Virus record (IMG/VR): IMGVR_UViG_3300036760_000681
Location: 1 to 64,000 of that record
Direction: 5' to 3' (one strand)
Origin: a virus
Length of the DNA: 64,000 bases
Shown: positions 37,601 to 47,157 of the stretch, piece by piece
How positions within the stretch are numbered: position 1 is the first letter of the stretch
How the letters are laid out: each line of letters begins with the position of its first letter
Position numbers and translations under genes: made by a program
The notes under the pieces: model-generated
Databases searched by the model: none
What the model was told of the DNA's origin: nothing
The model's input: only the letters and a program-made list of their open reading frames with translations

Positions 37601-40600
37601 TCGGGCGCTCGGCAGCCAGTCGCGCCGTCTCCTCGGGCTGAATCTTCCCGGCCTTCAAACGCTCGGCGGGGCGCCCGGCGCTCTCGGGCAAGAGGCTCGT
37701 CTGTTCGCGCCCGATCCGGGCGTCCGGGCCGAGAAGATCGGTCTGGACGGCGAAGTTGTCGTGCGGGGCGCCGGCCTCGACGTTGGTCGCAGTCGGCTCC
37801 ATCGCCGCCAACTTCGCCTTTGCCTCGGCTAGTCCGGGCACCGTGAGGCCTTGACCGGAGGCAGCTTCCATCATGCGGACGCGAGCCGTGAGCCCTTCGA
37901 GGTCGTCGGGGAGCGGCGAGCGGACGGGTGGGGGCTCGCTGCGGGCGACGGCAGTGCCGGGGGCCGCCGCGGTAGCACGGTGTGCACGGCCAGCCTGTTC
38001 GGCCCCGAGCGCCATCATGTCGGCCTTCTCTTCGGCCGTCAACTTGCCAATCTTCGCGAGCGTGGCGCGCATCTCACTGATGTCGGCGTCCGTCAGTAGC
38101 CGGACGTTTACTTCCGGGTCGGACGGGAGGTAGATCGGCTCCTCATTCTGACCCTGGGTGCGCACTTCGATGCCAGCCTCGCGCGCCTGCTTGTTCACGC
38201 GGGCGACGGACAACTCGTCGAGCGCCACGCCGGGTGCCGGGGTGGGTGCGGCTGGTCTGCTCTCAGGGCGCACGACGGGCTCAACCGCCGGTTCCTGCAA
38301 GAGAGGGGCTCGGCCCACGTCCGGCTGGTTCCCGGTGGAACTCGGTACACCACCTGAACCGAAATCCTGAGCGACGACACGCTGACGGTCTCCCCAAAGC
38401 CTGTCGGGCACCTGTTTCGTGGCCTGGGCAATGGCCGTCGCTTCCTCTGAGGTGACGAACCTGCCCCGATCGGTGACGTAGCCGCTTTCCATGCCCTCAG
38501 GGATGAGGCCGTCGGGCTGGGCATCCTGCGCCTTGGTCATCGCCTCGACGTGAATCTGGCCCTCGTAAACGGTGCCATCGGCGAGTTTCACGGCGGCTGA
38601 CCTGATACGTTCGCCGCCAATCGGCGCGGACGTTTCAGGAACAGGCACCGGGGTCTGCGGTGCCCCGAATATGCCTTCCTGTGCGGGGTCGATGAACGGC
38701 GGGGCTACGGCTTCGGAGTTTTCGCCTGCTCCAGACTTTGCAGGTACAGCCGCGCCGCCCGCGCCGCTTGCTCCCAATCCACCGAGGTCGAGTTCGGCTC
38801 GGATGACGCCGGGGATTTGTTTGTGGGCATCGCGGACGATGTCGGCGAAATTGGCTTCTCCACTGGCGAATCTCCTCGCGCTGTCGGTTATCAGCGTACT
38901 CATGGGGCCACTGCGCGTATAGGAACGCTGGAACATCTCTTCCAGAAGCGCGGACTGTTCCGCCGTCGCCTTCGCGGCGTCCACGTCAACGAACGACTGT
39001 CCGATCTTGCCCACATCCTCAGCGTGCGTCCCGCGCGTGAGGTAGGTGGCGAGGCGCTTGTCGGCGAGAATCCGGTTTCTCAGGGCATCGACGATTTCCG
39101 CCTTGGGGCCGACCAAGGACAACCGTTCGGCCGCGTCGTTGAAGATGACGCCCTGGTCGGTATCGACCGGAGCAGCGACGGTCTCCTCGGCGCGGAACTG
39201 GCGGGCGATCTCTCGCATCTGGCCGTCCGTGTACTTCCGCTTCGTCTTCCGGGCGTAGGCAAGCGCCTGCCGCTGGAGGTCGGGGGCGCTCGCCAGCTCG
39301 TCGCCGATGGCGATGGCCCAACCTTCGGGCAGTTTGCCGCTCAACGCCTGCGCGTACAGGTCCGGCGTCAGGCCAGCGAGGGCACTCCCATCCCGGCCCA
39401 GGGCGTCCTTCACGTTCACGCCGAGGTCGGCAAGATCCTGCCGCGTCCGGCCCGTCTCGCGCATCCACGCCGCCATGTCGAACGGCGTTCCGTTGCCTTG
39501 GGCGATGTTGATGAGTGCGCCCGCCGCCTTGGCGTCCGCTGCCGTGGCCACCGGCAGCCGGAAGACGTTCGCGTGCGTCTGACCGAGCCGCTGGGAGTTG
39601 TTGGCGCGATTGTTCCCGTTCACGACGTATTCGTAGCCGTCGGCCGGGTCGATCCAAGTCGCCAGATTCTCGCTCGCGCCGACCAGTTGGTTGTACCGCG
39701 AGACGCCGGCCATCCGGTTCTTCTTGTCTCGACGCCACTGGAACCGCGCTTCGTCTACCCGGATGCCGTTCGGGTCGTACCAGGCATAGGGCCGCTGGAC
39801 GACGGGAAGCAGGCCTACATCCTCCACCCGGAACGGCGCGCCCGGCGCCCGGCTCGGCACCTCGGGCGTCGCCATGACCCGCGCCCGCTCGGCTTCGATC
39901 TGCTGGCGCTCGGCGAGGACGTCGGGGTTGAGACCCGGCTCGGCTGGCCTGGCTGGCGGCGCGCCCTCGGGCCGCTGGATGAAGGACGGAATCTCGACGG
40001 GGGTTTCGACCACTGTCGGCCCGTAGTCCGCCAGAACGCCCGATGCCGCCGTTTCGCCGGTTCTCTGGTTCCTCCAGAGGTCGCCGTCGGCCCGTTGCCA
40101 CCGACCACTGAGGGCCGGTGAGCGGGGCGCCTGCACGTCAACCGTCGTGCCGCGCGGCAAGTCGGCGAGGGCCACGGGTTCCTGTGGGGCCGCTGGACGC
40201 ACGGGCTCCACGGCGGAGGCCGATGGCCTGACGAGGGGCTCGGGGGCCGCGGCGGGGCGGGTAGGCTCACCACCGCCGCCACCGCCACCGCCTCGGAACA
40301 GGCGCGCAGCCAGACCCGGAACTTCCCCGGCCGCCCCGAAAGCGCCACCCATCTCGAGTCCGGCCCTCATGCCGCCCGTCATCCGTTCGGGAATCTGCTC
40401 TGGGCGTCCTTCGGCGACCGCTGAGCCCGTCTCGAAGGTGCCGAACTTGGCGGCGTCCGTCAGGGCGCGCTCGCCCACCCGACCGATCGCCCCAAGGACG
40501 CCCGGCACGCGACCAACGAAGCCCGGAGACTTGTTCAGAACGGATCCGCCTGGCACCGCCGAGGCGGCCGTCCACCCACCCGCCAACTCGGTGAGGCCGC

Positions 40601-41348
40601 CGATAGTGGAACCGACGGTGCGCATCGCACGGCCGATAGGCCCTTCGTTCTGACCCGCCGCTGCTTCTTGTTCGGCGACCGCTTCCTTGCCGTACGCCTC
40701 CCCGGCCAAGGTGCGGTCAATGGACTCGACGATCGGGGTTGCCAGCCTCCGACCAATGGCCGACACGATGCCTGATCCTGGAATAGCGTTCGCGATCGGC
40801 GACGCCTCCACGGCCTGTCCGGCGGCGACTGCGGCCCGCGCGGGGAGGCCCACAAACAGGTCGCGGACCCCGCGGACACCGCCGGCCACGAACCTGACTG
40901 GCAGGTTACCCGAGAGGCCTGTCTCGAACTCCCGTGCGCTGGCCTGTTCCGGCGTCTCGGCCACGGCGCCGACGTTGGGCATGGCCCGTGATGCAGCGGC
41001 CACTTCCGCGTTCCCGGTGAAGTTGCTGCGCGCGAGGTCGCGACGGCGCCGGAACTCGGCGCGCGCCGCCTCATCGGACAGGCCCGAGGCGACGAGTTGG
41101 CGAATCTGATCGCCGCCGTACGGCGTGGGATTCAAGTCAACCGAGGCGGCGTCGATGGTCGGACGCGCGACGGTCAGCGCGGGGAACGAGGCAACCTGCG
41201 TCGGGGCGATTTCCCGTACCGGACCCTTGCGGACGCGGGCGAGAACGGCGAGCGGATCCTCGTCTTCCGGCGACGGCACGGCGCTGCGCTGCCGCACCCG
41301 TCTCAGAACATCGAGCGGGGACTCTTCCTGGTAATTCTGAAACGCCAC
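34680..41348 (-). CDS. Giant internal virion / polyvalent protein, 2222 aa
   Basis: Probably ejected into the cell with the DNA. Low-complexity Pro/Ala linkers separate modules. About 505-760 is a ParB/DdrB-like domain (VSRYNQLVGASENLATWIDP, NGNNRANNSQRLGQ). Glycine-zipper hydrophobic segments lie near 1366 (AGGAAVGAV...GAALGALAGAG) and 1816 (AGAGAAIGAA...GAALGAFG), suited to membrane insertion. The region 1430-2220 is helical without known motifs (LENFIEHYFPHIWEQ). Such mosaics fit large polyvalent proteins or podovirus ejection proteins; no transglycosylase motif was found. Fully intact over 6.7 kb. Confidence 0.75.
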   Translation of the reverse strand: MAFQNYQEESPLDVLRRVRQRSAVPSPEDEDPLAVLARVRKGPVREIAPTQVASFPALTVARPTIDAASVDLNPTPYGGDQIRQLVASGLSDEAARAEFRRRRDLARSNFTGNAEVAAASRAMPNVGAVAETPEQASAREFETGLSGNLPVRFVAGGVRGVRDLFVGLPARAAVAAGQAVEASPIANAIPGSGIVSAIGRRLATPIVESIDRTLAGEAYGKEAVAEQEAAAGQNEGPIGRAMRTVGSTIGGLTELAGGWTAASAVPGGSVLNKSPGFVGRVPGVLGAIGRVGERALTDAAKFGTFETGSAVAEGRPEQIPERMTGGMRAGLEMGGAFGAAGEVPGLAARLFRGGGGGGGGEPTRPAAAPEPLVRPSASAVEPVRPAAPQEPVALADLPRGTTVDVQAPRSPALSGRWQRADGDLWRNQRTGETAASGVLADYGPTVVETPVEIPSFIQRPEGAPPARPAEPGLNPDVLAERQQIEAERARVMATPEVPSRAPGAPFRVEDVGLLPVVQRPYAWYDPNGIRVDEARFQWRRDKKNRMAGVSRYNQLVGASENLATWIDPADGYEYVVNGNNRANNSQRLGQTHANVFRLPVATAADAKAAGALINIAQGNGTPFDMAAWMRETGRTRQDLADLGVNVKDALGRDGSALAGLTPDLYAQALSGKLPEGWAIAIGDELASAPDLQRQALAYARKTKRKYTDGQMREIARQFRAEETVAAPVDTDQGVIFNDAAERLSLVGPKAEIVDALRNRILADKRLATYLTRGTHAEDVGKIGQSFVDVDAAKATAEQSALLEEMFQRSYTRSGPMSTLITDSARRFASGEANFADIVRDAHKQIPGVIRAELDLGGLGASGAGGAAVPAKSGAGENSEAVAPPFIDPAQEGIFGAPQTPVPVPETSAPIGGERIRSAAVKLADGTVYEGQIHVEAMTKAQDAQPDGLIPEGMESGYVTDRGRFVTSEEATAIAQATKQVPDRLWGDRQRVVAQDFGSGGVPSSTGNQPDVGRAPLLQEPAVEPVVRPESRPAAPTPAPGVALDELSVARVNKQAREAGIEVRTQGQNEEPIYLPSDPEVNVRLLTDADISEMRATLAKIGKLTAEEKADMMALGAEQAGRAHRATAAAPGTAVARSEPPPVRSPLPDDLEGLTARVRMMEAASGQGLTVPGLAEAKAKLAAMEPTATNVEAGAPHDNFAVQTDLLGPDARIGREQTSLLPESAGRPAERLKAGKIQPEETARLAAERPSTTPAGETPLELTPQATAEPVKSKGHVAFFTNAAGQRYELYKDARGELFRAAESDVIDTQTGYRIGRWEAPAHMADASIKSILGDAEQSSAGPPDETGGAHPVVLRTLAGAAGGAAVGAVTNKDDPLRGAALGALAGAGLANAPGILRAGVERFGVSRVGQSIAKTLAPQLRSPEAAMAARTLRAQLGSQAHDIERVAEALRTFRQVVEPLHDTERYAFIDAIETNQVAALPKALQPAANHIRVELDRARVQIQQLGTGKLENFIEHYFPHIWEQPDRAGGVVAQILSRRPLQGSRAFLKQRTIPTTADGVAAGLTPVTTNPLDLTMLKIREMRRYLMAQRTFAELKGQGLLRYVRAGGTIPDGYARINDSIATVFGPREGAVTLPEGANIEPGEVTVPGRRIMGEYWAPEAVANVLNNHLSPGLRGNPIYDAYMGLGNTLNQAQLGLSAFHLGFTSVDAATSRMALGIRQLRGGEPLRAAVTALSTPVAPLTNLIRGDRLLKAYLRGTGDQALAEAVNSLELAGGRVKMDTFYRTDAGHTLLEAVRTGKGLKALAVRAGAGAAIGAASDEEYRGRNALVGAALGAFGPALLEQLARPIMEYAVPRQKLGVFFDLARYEMEKLPATATVDEAKAVLQRSWDSVDNRLGQMVYDNLFWNRTLKDLSMASVRAVGWNLGTIRELGGGALDLARLQASSRSDYLLALPITVGLMGATMTYLYTGHGPETLKDYFYPPTGQVDREGNIERVQLPSYMKDIAAYSRHPIGTVTHKLHPEIGMIMGMLQNQDYYGDKIRNEHDPIVTQAEQVAKYIGTQFVPIGIRNVAEVKRRTGGVAGGLPSFVGVTPARREDVRTDAQNRMMEYLGGRRAEGRTPQEQATAQRRTDMLEGLRSGTRGRPDLQRAVRAHEMSAVQAQNLWRQSRENPTLGRFKQLTLDEAEEIYGLGTPDEQKLWLRTLRLKRVAERQKYRAPALAR

Positions 41349-41351
41349 GGT

Positions 41352-42191
41352 CTACCTGACCGTGAAATAGCGTTGGGCGTAGGGCCGCCCCGAGTCCGCC
41401 ACGACCTTATCGTACTCGTCTTGACTGACGGGAATCAGTCCTGAAGTCGGTGCCGCGCCGCCACGAGTCAGCGCCTCCTGCCGGGCCGCGAACCGCGCGT
41501 CCACGCCCTGCAACGAGTCGCGGCGCATGACCTGAGTCGAGTCTTGGGCCGTCGCAACGTCGGGAAGTGTGGCGCCCGCGCCATACGTCCGATCAAGGCC
41601 AGCGGTGACCCCGCTCAAAACCCTGGCGTTGTCGTCGCGCTGCGTCGAAATCCGCTGGAACTCGCGCTGCTGCTCGGCGGTGAGGCGAGCGCCGATGTTC
41701 CCGACCCCGCGAAAGCGCCGGTTCGCTAGGTCAGCGTAGGCGCGTTCGCGCTCGGTCTGCGCAGCCGCGCGGGCCGCCTCGGTGTTACGATAGGCGATGT
41801 CGGCGGCGTTCTCCGGCCGCAGTTCAGGGCGCTGGACGTACGCCCGGCCACCGGCCACGGAGACGTAATCCGGGTTGGGACCGGCGGCGACGCCCGCAGA
41901 TGGCGGTGCCACGTTGATGTCGGAATCCAGCGCGCCAACCGTCGCTTCGTTCGACATCGTTCCGGGCAGGGACGGGATGGCTGCCCGCGTGGGAATCGAA
42001 CCCATCCCGCCGCCGCGCTCGGCGACGGTGAGCGAGAGCGTGTCGTCAAGCCCCCGACGGCGCAGCGCCTCCTCGGCGTCGTAGCGCTTCTGCTCCTCGC
42101 TCTGCGCCCGCTGGCGCGTGAGGAGGGCCCCGATGTTCTCCAGCCCGCTCCCGGCGGCTCGCCACGCGAGCGCCCTGCCCATGCTGCCCAT
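41352..42191 (-). CDS. Virion-associated protein, 279 aa
   Basis: Helical N-terminal 50 residues, disordered centre, and an Arg/Gln-rich helical region (ERERAYADLANRRFRG, LTAEQQREFQRISTQRDDNA). Lies directly before the giant internal protein, the usual place of ejection or core proteins. Specific role unknown. Confidence 0.6.
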   Translation of the reverse strand: MGSMGRALAWRAAGSGLENIGALLTRQRAQSEEQKRYDAEEALRRRGLDDTLSLTVAERGGGMGSIPTRAAIPSLPGTMSNEATVGALDSDINVAPPSAGVAAGPNPDYVSVAGGRAYVQRPELRPENAADIAYRNTEAARAAAQTERERAYADLANRRFRGVGNIGARLTAEQQREFQRISTQRDDNARVLSGVTAGLDRTYGAGATLPDVATAQDSTQVMRRDSLQGVDARFAARQEALTRGGAAPTSGLIPVSQDEYDKVVADSGRPYAQRYFTVR

Positions 42192-42200
42192 GACGACCCC

Positions 42201-42965
42201 CTAGTACAGTGGTGCGGCGCCCGGGGCGCTGCGAGTGGCCTGCCAGTCGGCGAAACGCGGCCGCGGTGTGAGCCGTCGCCGCTGAAACTCCTCATTCAGT
42301 GCCGCTTGCCGGTCGAGAACTTCGCCTTCCTGTTGCCCGCTGTAGATGTTCGCGACCTGTCCGGCCGCGCCCAGAACCAACGGCGTGTTCTTGGGGTTGG
42401 TCAGGAAGCGGCCAACGCCAGCGAGCGACCGACCGGCCGGGGCCGTGACCGTACTGAGGCCCGGGCCCGTGCCGCCGACGAGCGAGTTGAAGGCGAGTTT
42501 GCCGACGCCGCCCAGCGCTCCGCCACGCAGCGCCGCACCAGTAATCGGCGTCTCGTCGAGGCCCGTGGCTGACTCCAGCCCGCCGATACCGGCACCGATG
42601 GCGCCAGCTGCGATCGGGCCGATGCCGGGGATGAACGCCGCAGCGGCCGGCGCCAACTTCGCCAGTGTGCCGCCCGTCCAGTCCTTGTGTGTCGCCTGCG
42701 CCTGCTGCGACAGGGATTGAGCGCGGCCCTGGTCGCCGTTCAGGAGCGCCTGAGCGTAGGCCCGTGTCGCGGCCATCTCGGCGGCCTTGTGTGGGTTCCC
42801 GAAGTCGGCTTCGCCGTTGATGCCGAAGTAGCGCTTCGAGTCGGCGGCGGTCATCCGGCCACCAGCGGCGATCCGCCCGAGGACGTCGCGCGGGAGGCTC
42901 TCCATCGCCGCGAAGACCGACGGATTTCCAGATGGACTTTGAGAATGCCTTCCGAAGAGACTCAT
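42201..42965 (-). CDS. Glycine-zipper internal virion protein, 254 aa
   Basis: A polar N-terminal half with helical AAEMAATRAYAQALLNGDQG, then hydrophobic Gly/Ala segment AAAAFIPGIGPIAAGAIGAG and further Gly-rich zippers. Similar to small ejection proteins that form a channel in the envelope. Probably works with the two neighbours. Confidence 0.6.
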   Translation of the reverse strand: MSLFGRHSQSPSGNPSVFAAMESLPRDVLGRIAAGGRMTAADSKRYFGINGEADFGNPHKAAEMAATRAYAQALLNGDQGRAQSLSQQAQATHKDWTGGTLAKLAPAAAAFIPGIGPIAAGAIGAGIGGLESATGLDETPITGAALRGGALGGVGKLAFNSLVGGTGPGLSTVTAPAGRSLAGVGRFLTNPKNTPLVLGAAGQVANIYSGQQEGEVLDRQAALNEEFQRRRLTPRPRFADWQATRSAPGAAPLY

Positions 42966-42986
42966 GGCGTTACCTTTCTTGCTCGC

Positions 42987-44888
42987 CTACGGAGTATAGT
43001 ACCCGCCGAGCATGTTCTGTGGGTTCAGCGGAACCGAAGTCGCTCCGTTGCCGCCCGGCACGACGCCGTTGCGGATGTAGGCGTCCCACTCGGGCGCGGT
43101 CCACTGGCCGGAGTTCGGCGGAAGCGCGCCGCGACCGCTCGTCTGCCACCACATCGTGTACTGCCCCGGGTTCCAGCCCGTCGTGTCGGGCAGTTGTGGC
43201 TGTCCCGGCTGTCCCGGCTGCGGCGGCGGCGTGACCGGTCCACCCGGAGGAGTCGGCGGCTGAGGCGGCGGGGTAAAGGGTGGCGGCTGGTTTGTCGCAT
43301 CGTCGGCCGCCTTCTTTTTCGCAGCATCTTCTGCCGCTTTCCGCGCTGCCTTTTCCGCGTCCGTCTCGTCTTTGTAGTTTCGCGCCGGATCGGTCTCCAC
43401 GACCCACTTCCTGAAGTCGAGATCGGCGTCGAACTGCCGCTTCTGCTCGTCGAGTTGCCGCTGAGAGTACGACAACTGCGCTGTCCGATACGCTTGGTCA
43501 AGCGACATGCCCTGCTGGGTGAGCATGTTGGCTTCGGCGCGGAACTTCGCATCCTGGGAGAGCGCCGCGTACTTGTAGGCGTTGTCCTGGCTCATGCCCT
43601 GCCGCGTGAGGTCCTGCGCCGACTGCGTGAGCATCCGCTCCTGATCGAGACTCGCCTGCCGGAACGCTTGGTCGGCCGACATCCCCTGCTGCTGGAGGTC
43701 GAGCGCCCGGCTGCGCAGGCCAGCGTCCACCGCGGCCCGGGCATTCTCGGACTGGAGCGCGGCGGTGAACTGCTGGTTCTGTTGCATCCGCACCATCATC
43801 TGCTCGCCAAAGGTCTTGGCGAACTGGTCCTGCTGGGCGAGGAACTGCTGCTGGTTCAAGCCCATCGTCGCGGCGAACTGCGCGGCCCGCTGGTCGAGTT
43901 CGTTGGACTGAAGCCGAACCTGCAAGGCCATACCCTCGCGGGCGAGGTCGGCCTGTGCCTGATTCTGCGCCTCCTGAATGTCCATCGAACGCCCGGCCTG
44001 CGCCGCCTGTTGCTGAATCTGCTGGGCGCGCTGGTCGAGATCCTGCTGGCTGATGTTGAGCGTCTGAGCGAACTGGCTGCCCTGCTGCGTGAGCCGCTGC
44101 TGCTCGAGCGCTTGCGTGGCCTGGTCCCGGGCCTCGGTGATGTCAAGTTGACGGCCCTGTAAGGCGGCGTCCTGCTGCAACTGTCGCGCTTTGAGGTCGA
44201 TCTCCTGCTGCGTGAAACCCGTCGTCGCGCCGAACTCGCGCTTCTGTTCGGCGAGTTTGGCTTCGTCGAGCGCCTGGGCGCGGGCCGGAAGGCCAGCGTT
44301 CTCCCCCGAGGCGACCGTCGCGAGGCCGGTGTTCGCGGCGCTCTGCCGGTCCAGGGCGTTGGCGTTGGCGACCATCGTCAGGAGGTCGGCCTCCTGTTGC
44401 TGCCGGTTCCGCTGAAGGTCGGACTCGAGGTTGCGAACCTGTTCCCCTTCGTAACTGGAGCCAATGAGGCCGCGCGACTGCGCCCACTCGCCGATACCGC
44501 GCTTGGCGTCCGCTTCGGCTTTGGCGAGTCGGGAATCCCCGGCGGCGCGCACCGCAGCGGGCACGTCGGCCAGGAAGCGGTTCGGCTGGTTCAGGCCCTC
44601 GCTGGCGAACTGATTCACCTGACCGCGCAGGGCGTTGAGGTCGGGTGGCGTGGGCGGTGGCATCGGCGGCGGCGGCGCCACGCCCGAGGGAATGCCGTAG
44701 GACGAGGTCTTCGGGGCGGGCGAGGCCGCGCCGGTCGGCACGTCAGGCGCGTTCGCGGTCGGTGAGCCGGGGGCCGCGCCGCTGGGCGACGTGCCGCCCG
44801 CCCCGCCCTGGGCGGCGTCGGCAGCCTGCTGGTCCTCGAGCAACTTCTTCTGCGCTGTCTCTTCGGGCGTCATGTACGATGCGGTCAT
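42987..44888 (-). CDS. Long coiled-coil virion protein with tandem repeats, 633 aa
   Basis: Residues about 130-500 are Gln-rich coiled coil. Repeats of about 33 residues share QQGMSxDQAxRxAxL (QQGMSADQAFRQASL, RQGMSQDNAYKYAAL, QQGMSLDQAYRTAQL). Both ends are Pro/Gly-rich. It is likely a rod in the virion core or a tail needle-like part; the order beside ejection proteins favours the core. Confidence 0.65.
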   Translation of the reverse strand: MTASYMTPEETAQKKLLEDQQAADAAQGGAGGTSPSGAAPGSPTANAPDVPTGAASPAPKTSSYGIPSGVAPPPPMPPPTPPDLNALRGQVNQFASEGLNQPNRFLADVPAAVRAAGDSRLAKAEADAKRGIGEWAQSRGLIGSSYEGEQVRNLESDLQRNRQQQEADLLTMVANANALDRQSAANTGLATVASGENAGLPARAQALDEAKLAEQKREFGATTGFTQQEIDLKARQLQQDAALQGRQLDITEARDQATQALEQQRLTQQGSQFAQTLNISQQDLDQRAQQIQQQAAQAGRSMDIQEAQNQAQADLAREGMALQVRLQSNELDQRAAQFAATMGLNQQQFLAQQDQFAKTFGEQMMVRMQQNQQFTAALQSENARAAVDAGLRSRALDLQQQGMSADQAFRQASLDQERMLTQSAQDLTRQGMSQDNAYKYAALSQDAKFRAEANMLTQQGMSLDQAYRTAQLSYSQRQLDEQKRQFDADLDFRKWVVETDPARNYKDETDAEKAARKAAEDAAKKKAADDATNQPPPFTPPPQPPTPPGGPVTPPPQPGQPGQPQLPDTTGWNPGQYTMWWQTSGRGALPPNSGQWTAPEWDAYIRNGVVPGGNGATSVPLNPQNMLGGYYTP

Positions 44889-44910
44889 CTATCGCTCCTC
44901 GCCAGCCAAT

Positions 44911-46050
44911 CTAGGGAATCGTCTGCAACATGCCACAGCTACCGGCCTTCACCGTCACGGTGCTGGCGTTGATCTCGCTTCGCACGCGCGCCTGCAAGGT
45001 GCCATTCGCGCTCGGCGTACACTGTCCGCTGATGATGGCGAGGTAATTGGTGTTCGCCGCCTGAACGCCCGTGCCGATCACTAGGTCGTCGCTCGCCGTG
45101 ATCCAGCCCTGCCACTCGCCCGCGGCCGCATCGGCGGCAATCGGGATCAGCGCTTTCGCCGCGAAGACCGTCATCGCCGGGAACGTGACGGACAACCCGA
45201 TGCCCGTGGTGGTGGCCGCGCTCTGGAAAACGATCCGAAACTCGAAGGCGTAGGTCACGCTGGCCGTCAGGGCGAAACTCAACCCGGCGATGTCGCTCGG
45301 CGTGGTACTGGAACTGTTGGCCGTGTCGCCCGTCGCACGGCAGGTTGCCGGGCCGCCGGGGCCGGCTGGCCCCTGAATACCTTGCGTCCCCTGCGCGCCA
45401 GCGTTGCCCTGTATCCCCTGCGGTCCCTGCGGTCCCTGCGGTCCCGGTACGGTCGAGTCCGCGCCGGCTGGACCCTGTGGACCTGTCGTTCCGACCGCGC
45501 CGTCCGAACCTGCTGGTCCCGTAGGACCGGCCGGGCCTTGAACCCCTTGGATGCCCTGCGCTCCCGCGGCCCCCGCAGTTCCTTGTGCACCGGCGGCGCC
45601 GGCTGGCCCTTGGGGACCCGGAACGACCGAGTCGGCCCCTGCGGGCCCCTGGGGCCCTTGCGCACCGACCGGCCCCGTAGCGCCATCGAGCCCGGGGGCG
45701 CCCGGACTTCCAGCGGGTCCCTGTGGACCTTGCTGGCCCAGTGCGCCGTCGGAACCTGAGACGCCTTGAGGGCCCGCGTCTCCGGCCGGACCCTGTGCAC
45801 CGACAGAGCCGGGAGGTCCCTGTGGTCCAGTGGACCCATCGGCGCCGGGCGGTCCGGAGATACCCTGCGGACCTGGCGCCCCATCGGCCCCTGTGGGGCC
45901 TTGTGGTCCGACCCCTCCCGCGCCCCCAGAGCCCGAACAGATCGCCTTCAGCGCATCGTATCCCTGAATGGGTAGGTAGACGACCTCGCGCTCGATGGAC
46001 CCGCCGCCTGACGGCATGATGAAGATTCGGATGAACCGCGTGTCGTCCAT
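44911..46050 (-). CDS. Collagen-like tail fibre protein, 379 aa
   Basis: A 38-residue head (possible attachment segment) leads into about 195 residues of Gly-X-Y repeats rich in GPQGPAG/GAQG, forming a collagen-like triple helix, and a C-terminal beta domain (about 245-379) that could trimerise and bind the host. Such fibres are common in phages of many hosts. Confidence 0.85.
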   Translation of the reverse strand: MDDTRFIRIFIMPSGGGSIEREVVYLPIQGYDALKAICSGSGGAGGVGPQGPTGADGAPGPQGISGPPGADGSTGPQGPPGSVGAQGPAGDAGPQGVSGSDGALGQQGPQGPAGSPGAPGLDGATGPVGAQGPQGPAGADSVVPGPQGPAGAAGAQGTAGAAGAQGIQGVQGPAGPTGPAGSDGAVGTTGPQGPAGADSTVPGPQGPQGPQGIQGNAGAQGTQGIQGPAGPGGPATCRATGDTANSSSTTPSDIAGLSFALTASVTYAFEFRIVFQSAATTTGIGLSVTFPAMTVFAAKALIPIAADAAAGEWQGWITASDDLVIGTGVQAANTNYLAIISGQCTPSANGTLQARVRSEINASTVTVKAGSCGMLQTIP

Positions 46051-46052
46051 GT

Positions 46053-46652
46053 TCAGCTCACACTCACGCCCGTCGCGTTCGCATTGACGACGGTAGCGTG
46101 GATACGACAGGTATGATTGGCACTGGCGCCACTGCCCTTCGTGATCGTCACCTTGACCGTGAAGCTGTTGCTCGCGCCCACGGCGCCCACAACCGCCGAC
46201 ATCGCCGCGGTGACCGTGATCGTCGCCCCGCCCGCCACCACCGCGCTCGCGGCGCCGTAGGCCGCCGAAATGCCGGCCACTGCGTTGACGCCCGCTGTCC
46301 GGGCGATGGCGATGTCGTAGGCCACGACGCCGGTCGCCTCGTTCGCCCCGATCGCGCCGCCGGCGCCGAGCGAGCCTGCGAGCATCACCCGCACCAGGGC
46401 GCTGTGCGCCGCGTTGGGCACGGTGATCGTCAGGACATCCGTGGCCGTGGCGTCCGCGATGGCGGTGACGGCCTTGGTCAGTTCGGCCTTGCTGGTCACC
46501 GCGCCGGAGAGGCCGCTGAGGATCTGCGTCCGAAGCTGCGCGACGGTCGCCTTCTTGGTGACGGCGGCGTTGTTGTCTACCGGCAGCACGGCGGTATCGT
46601 CGAGCGCCGCCGCCAGCACGGCGACAAGGCCGGTGATGGTTACGTCCGCCAT
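46053..46652 (-). CDS. Beta-rich tail/fibre-associated protein, 199 aa
   Basis: Starts [20 protein letters not shown] with [16 protein letters not shown], a common adaptor start in tail-fibre proteins, then alanine/valine-rich beta repeats. Two bases upstream of the collagen-like gene. Confidence 0.6.
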   Translation of the reverse strand: MADVTITGLVAVLAAALDDTAVLPVDNNAAVTKKATVAQLRTQILSGLSGAVTSKAELTKAVTAIADATATDVLTITVPNAAHSALVRVMLAGSLGAGGAIGANEATGVVAYDIAIARTAGVNAVAGISAAYGAASAVVAGGATITVTAAMSAVVGAVGASNSFTVKVTITKGSGASANHTCRIHATVVNANATGVSVS

Positions 46653-46653
46653 G

Positions 46654-47157
46654 TCAGGCTCCGCTCAGGGCCAGCCGGCGCCCCGTGTCGGTGGTCAGGA
46701 ACGCGGCGGTGTCCGTGAGCAGGCTCCCGCTGTCCCACACCTCAGCATCCGCCAGCCACGGCATCAGGATCGCCATGTTGTCCGGGCGACCGTTCTGACC
46801 ATCGAAGAGCACGGTGTTTCCCGCGCCGTCCTTCGCCCACGGAACCAGGAACACGACGTAGCCGGTGCCCGCGGTGACCGGGATGATGCGATCCTGAAGC
46901 CGGTCGGCCCGGCAGTCTACGAGGTCGCTCGAGACGTAGAAGTTCGGGTCGTACGTCATCCCGCCTTCCCCGGCATCGCTCGACTGGACGTGGACCTGCA
47001 CCTTCTCAACACCGAGCGGCGCACGAAAGCGCACCCGGAGCGTCACGCCATCGCTCCCGACGCCGACGATCGTCGGCTCGCGGCGACCGAGTTCGGCGTT
47101 GAGGTATCCGACCAGGTAGGTCAGGTAGGCGTCGCCGGCGGGCGGCTGGCGCAACAT
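46654..47157 (-). CDS. Structural protein, 167 aa
   Basis: Alpha-helical start (GDAYLTYLVGYLNAELGRRE), then an all-beta domain (VTLRVRFRAPLGVEKVQVHV). Located between fibre and tail-tube-like genes; shares one base with the upstream stop. Not recognised. Confidence 0.55.
   Translation of the reverse strand: MLRQPPAGDAYLTYLVGYLNAELGRREPTIVGVGSDGVTLRVRFRAPLGVEKVQVHVQSSDAGEGGMTYDPNFYVSSDLVDCRADRLQDRIIPVTAGTGYVVFLVPWAKDGAGNTVLFDGQNGRPDNMAILMPWLADAEVWDSGSLLTDTAAFLTTDTGRRLALSGA

Noticed and set aside
38817-40121. 434-codon open frame on the plus strand
   Set aside because: Antisense to the intact 2222-codon gene, with no domain and no ribosome-binding site.
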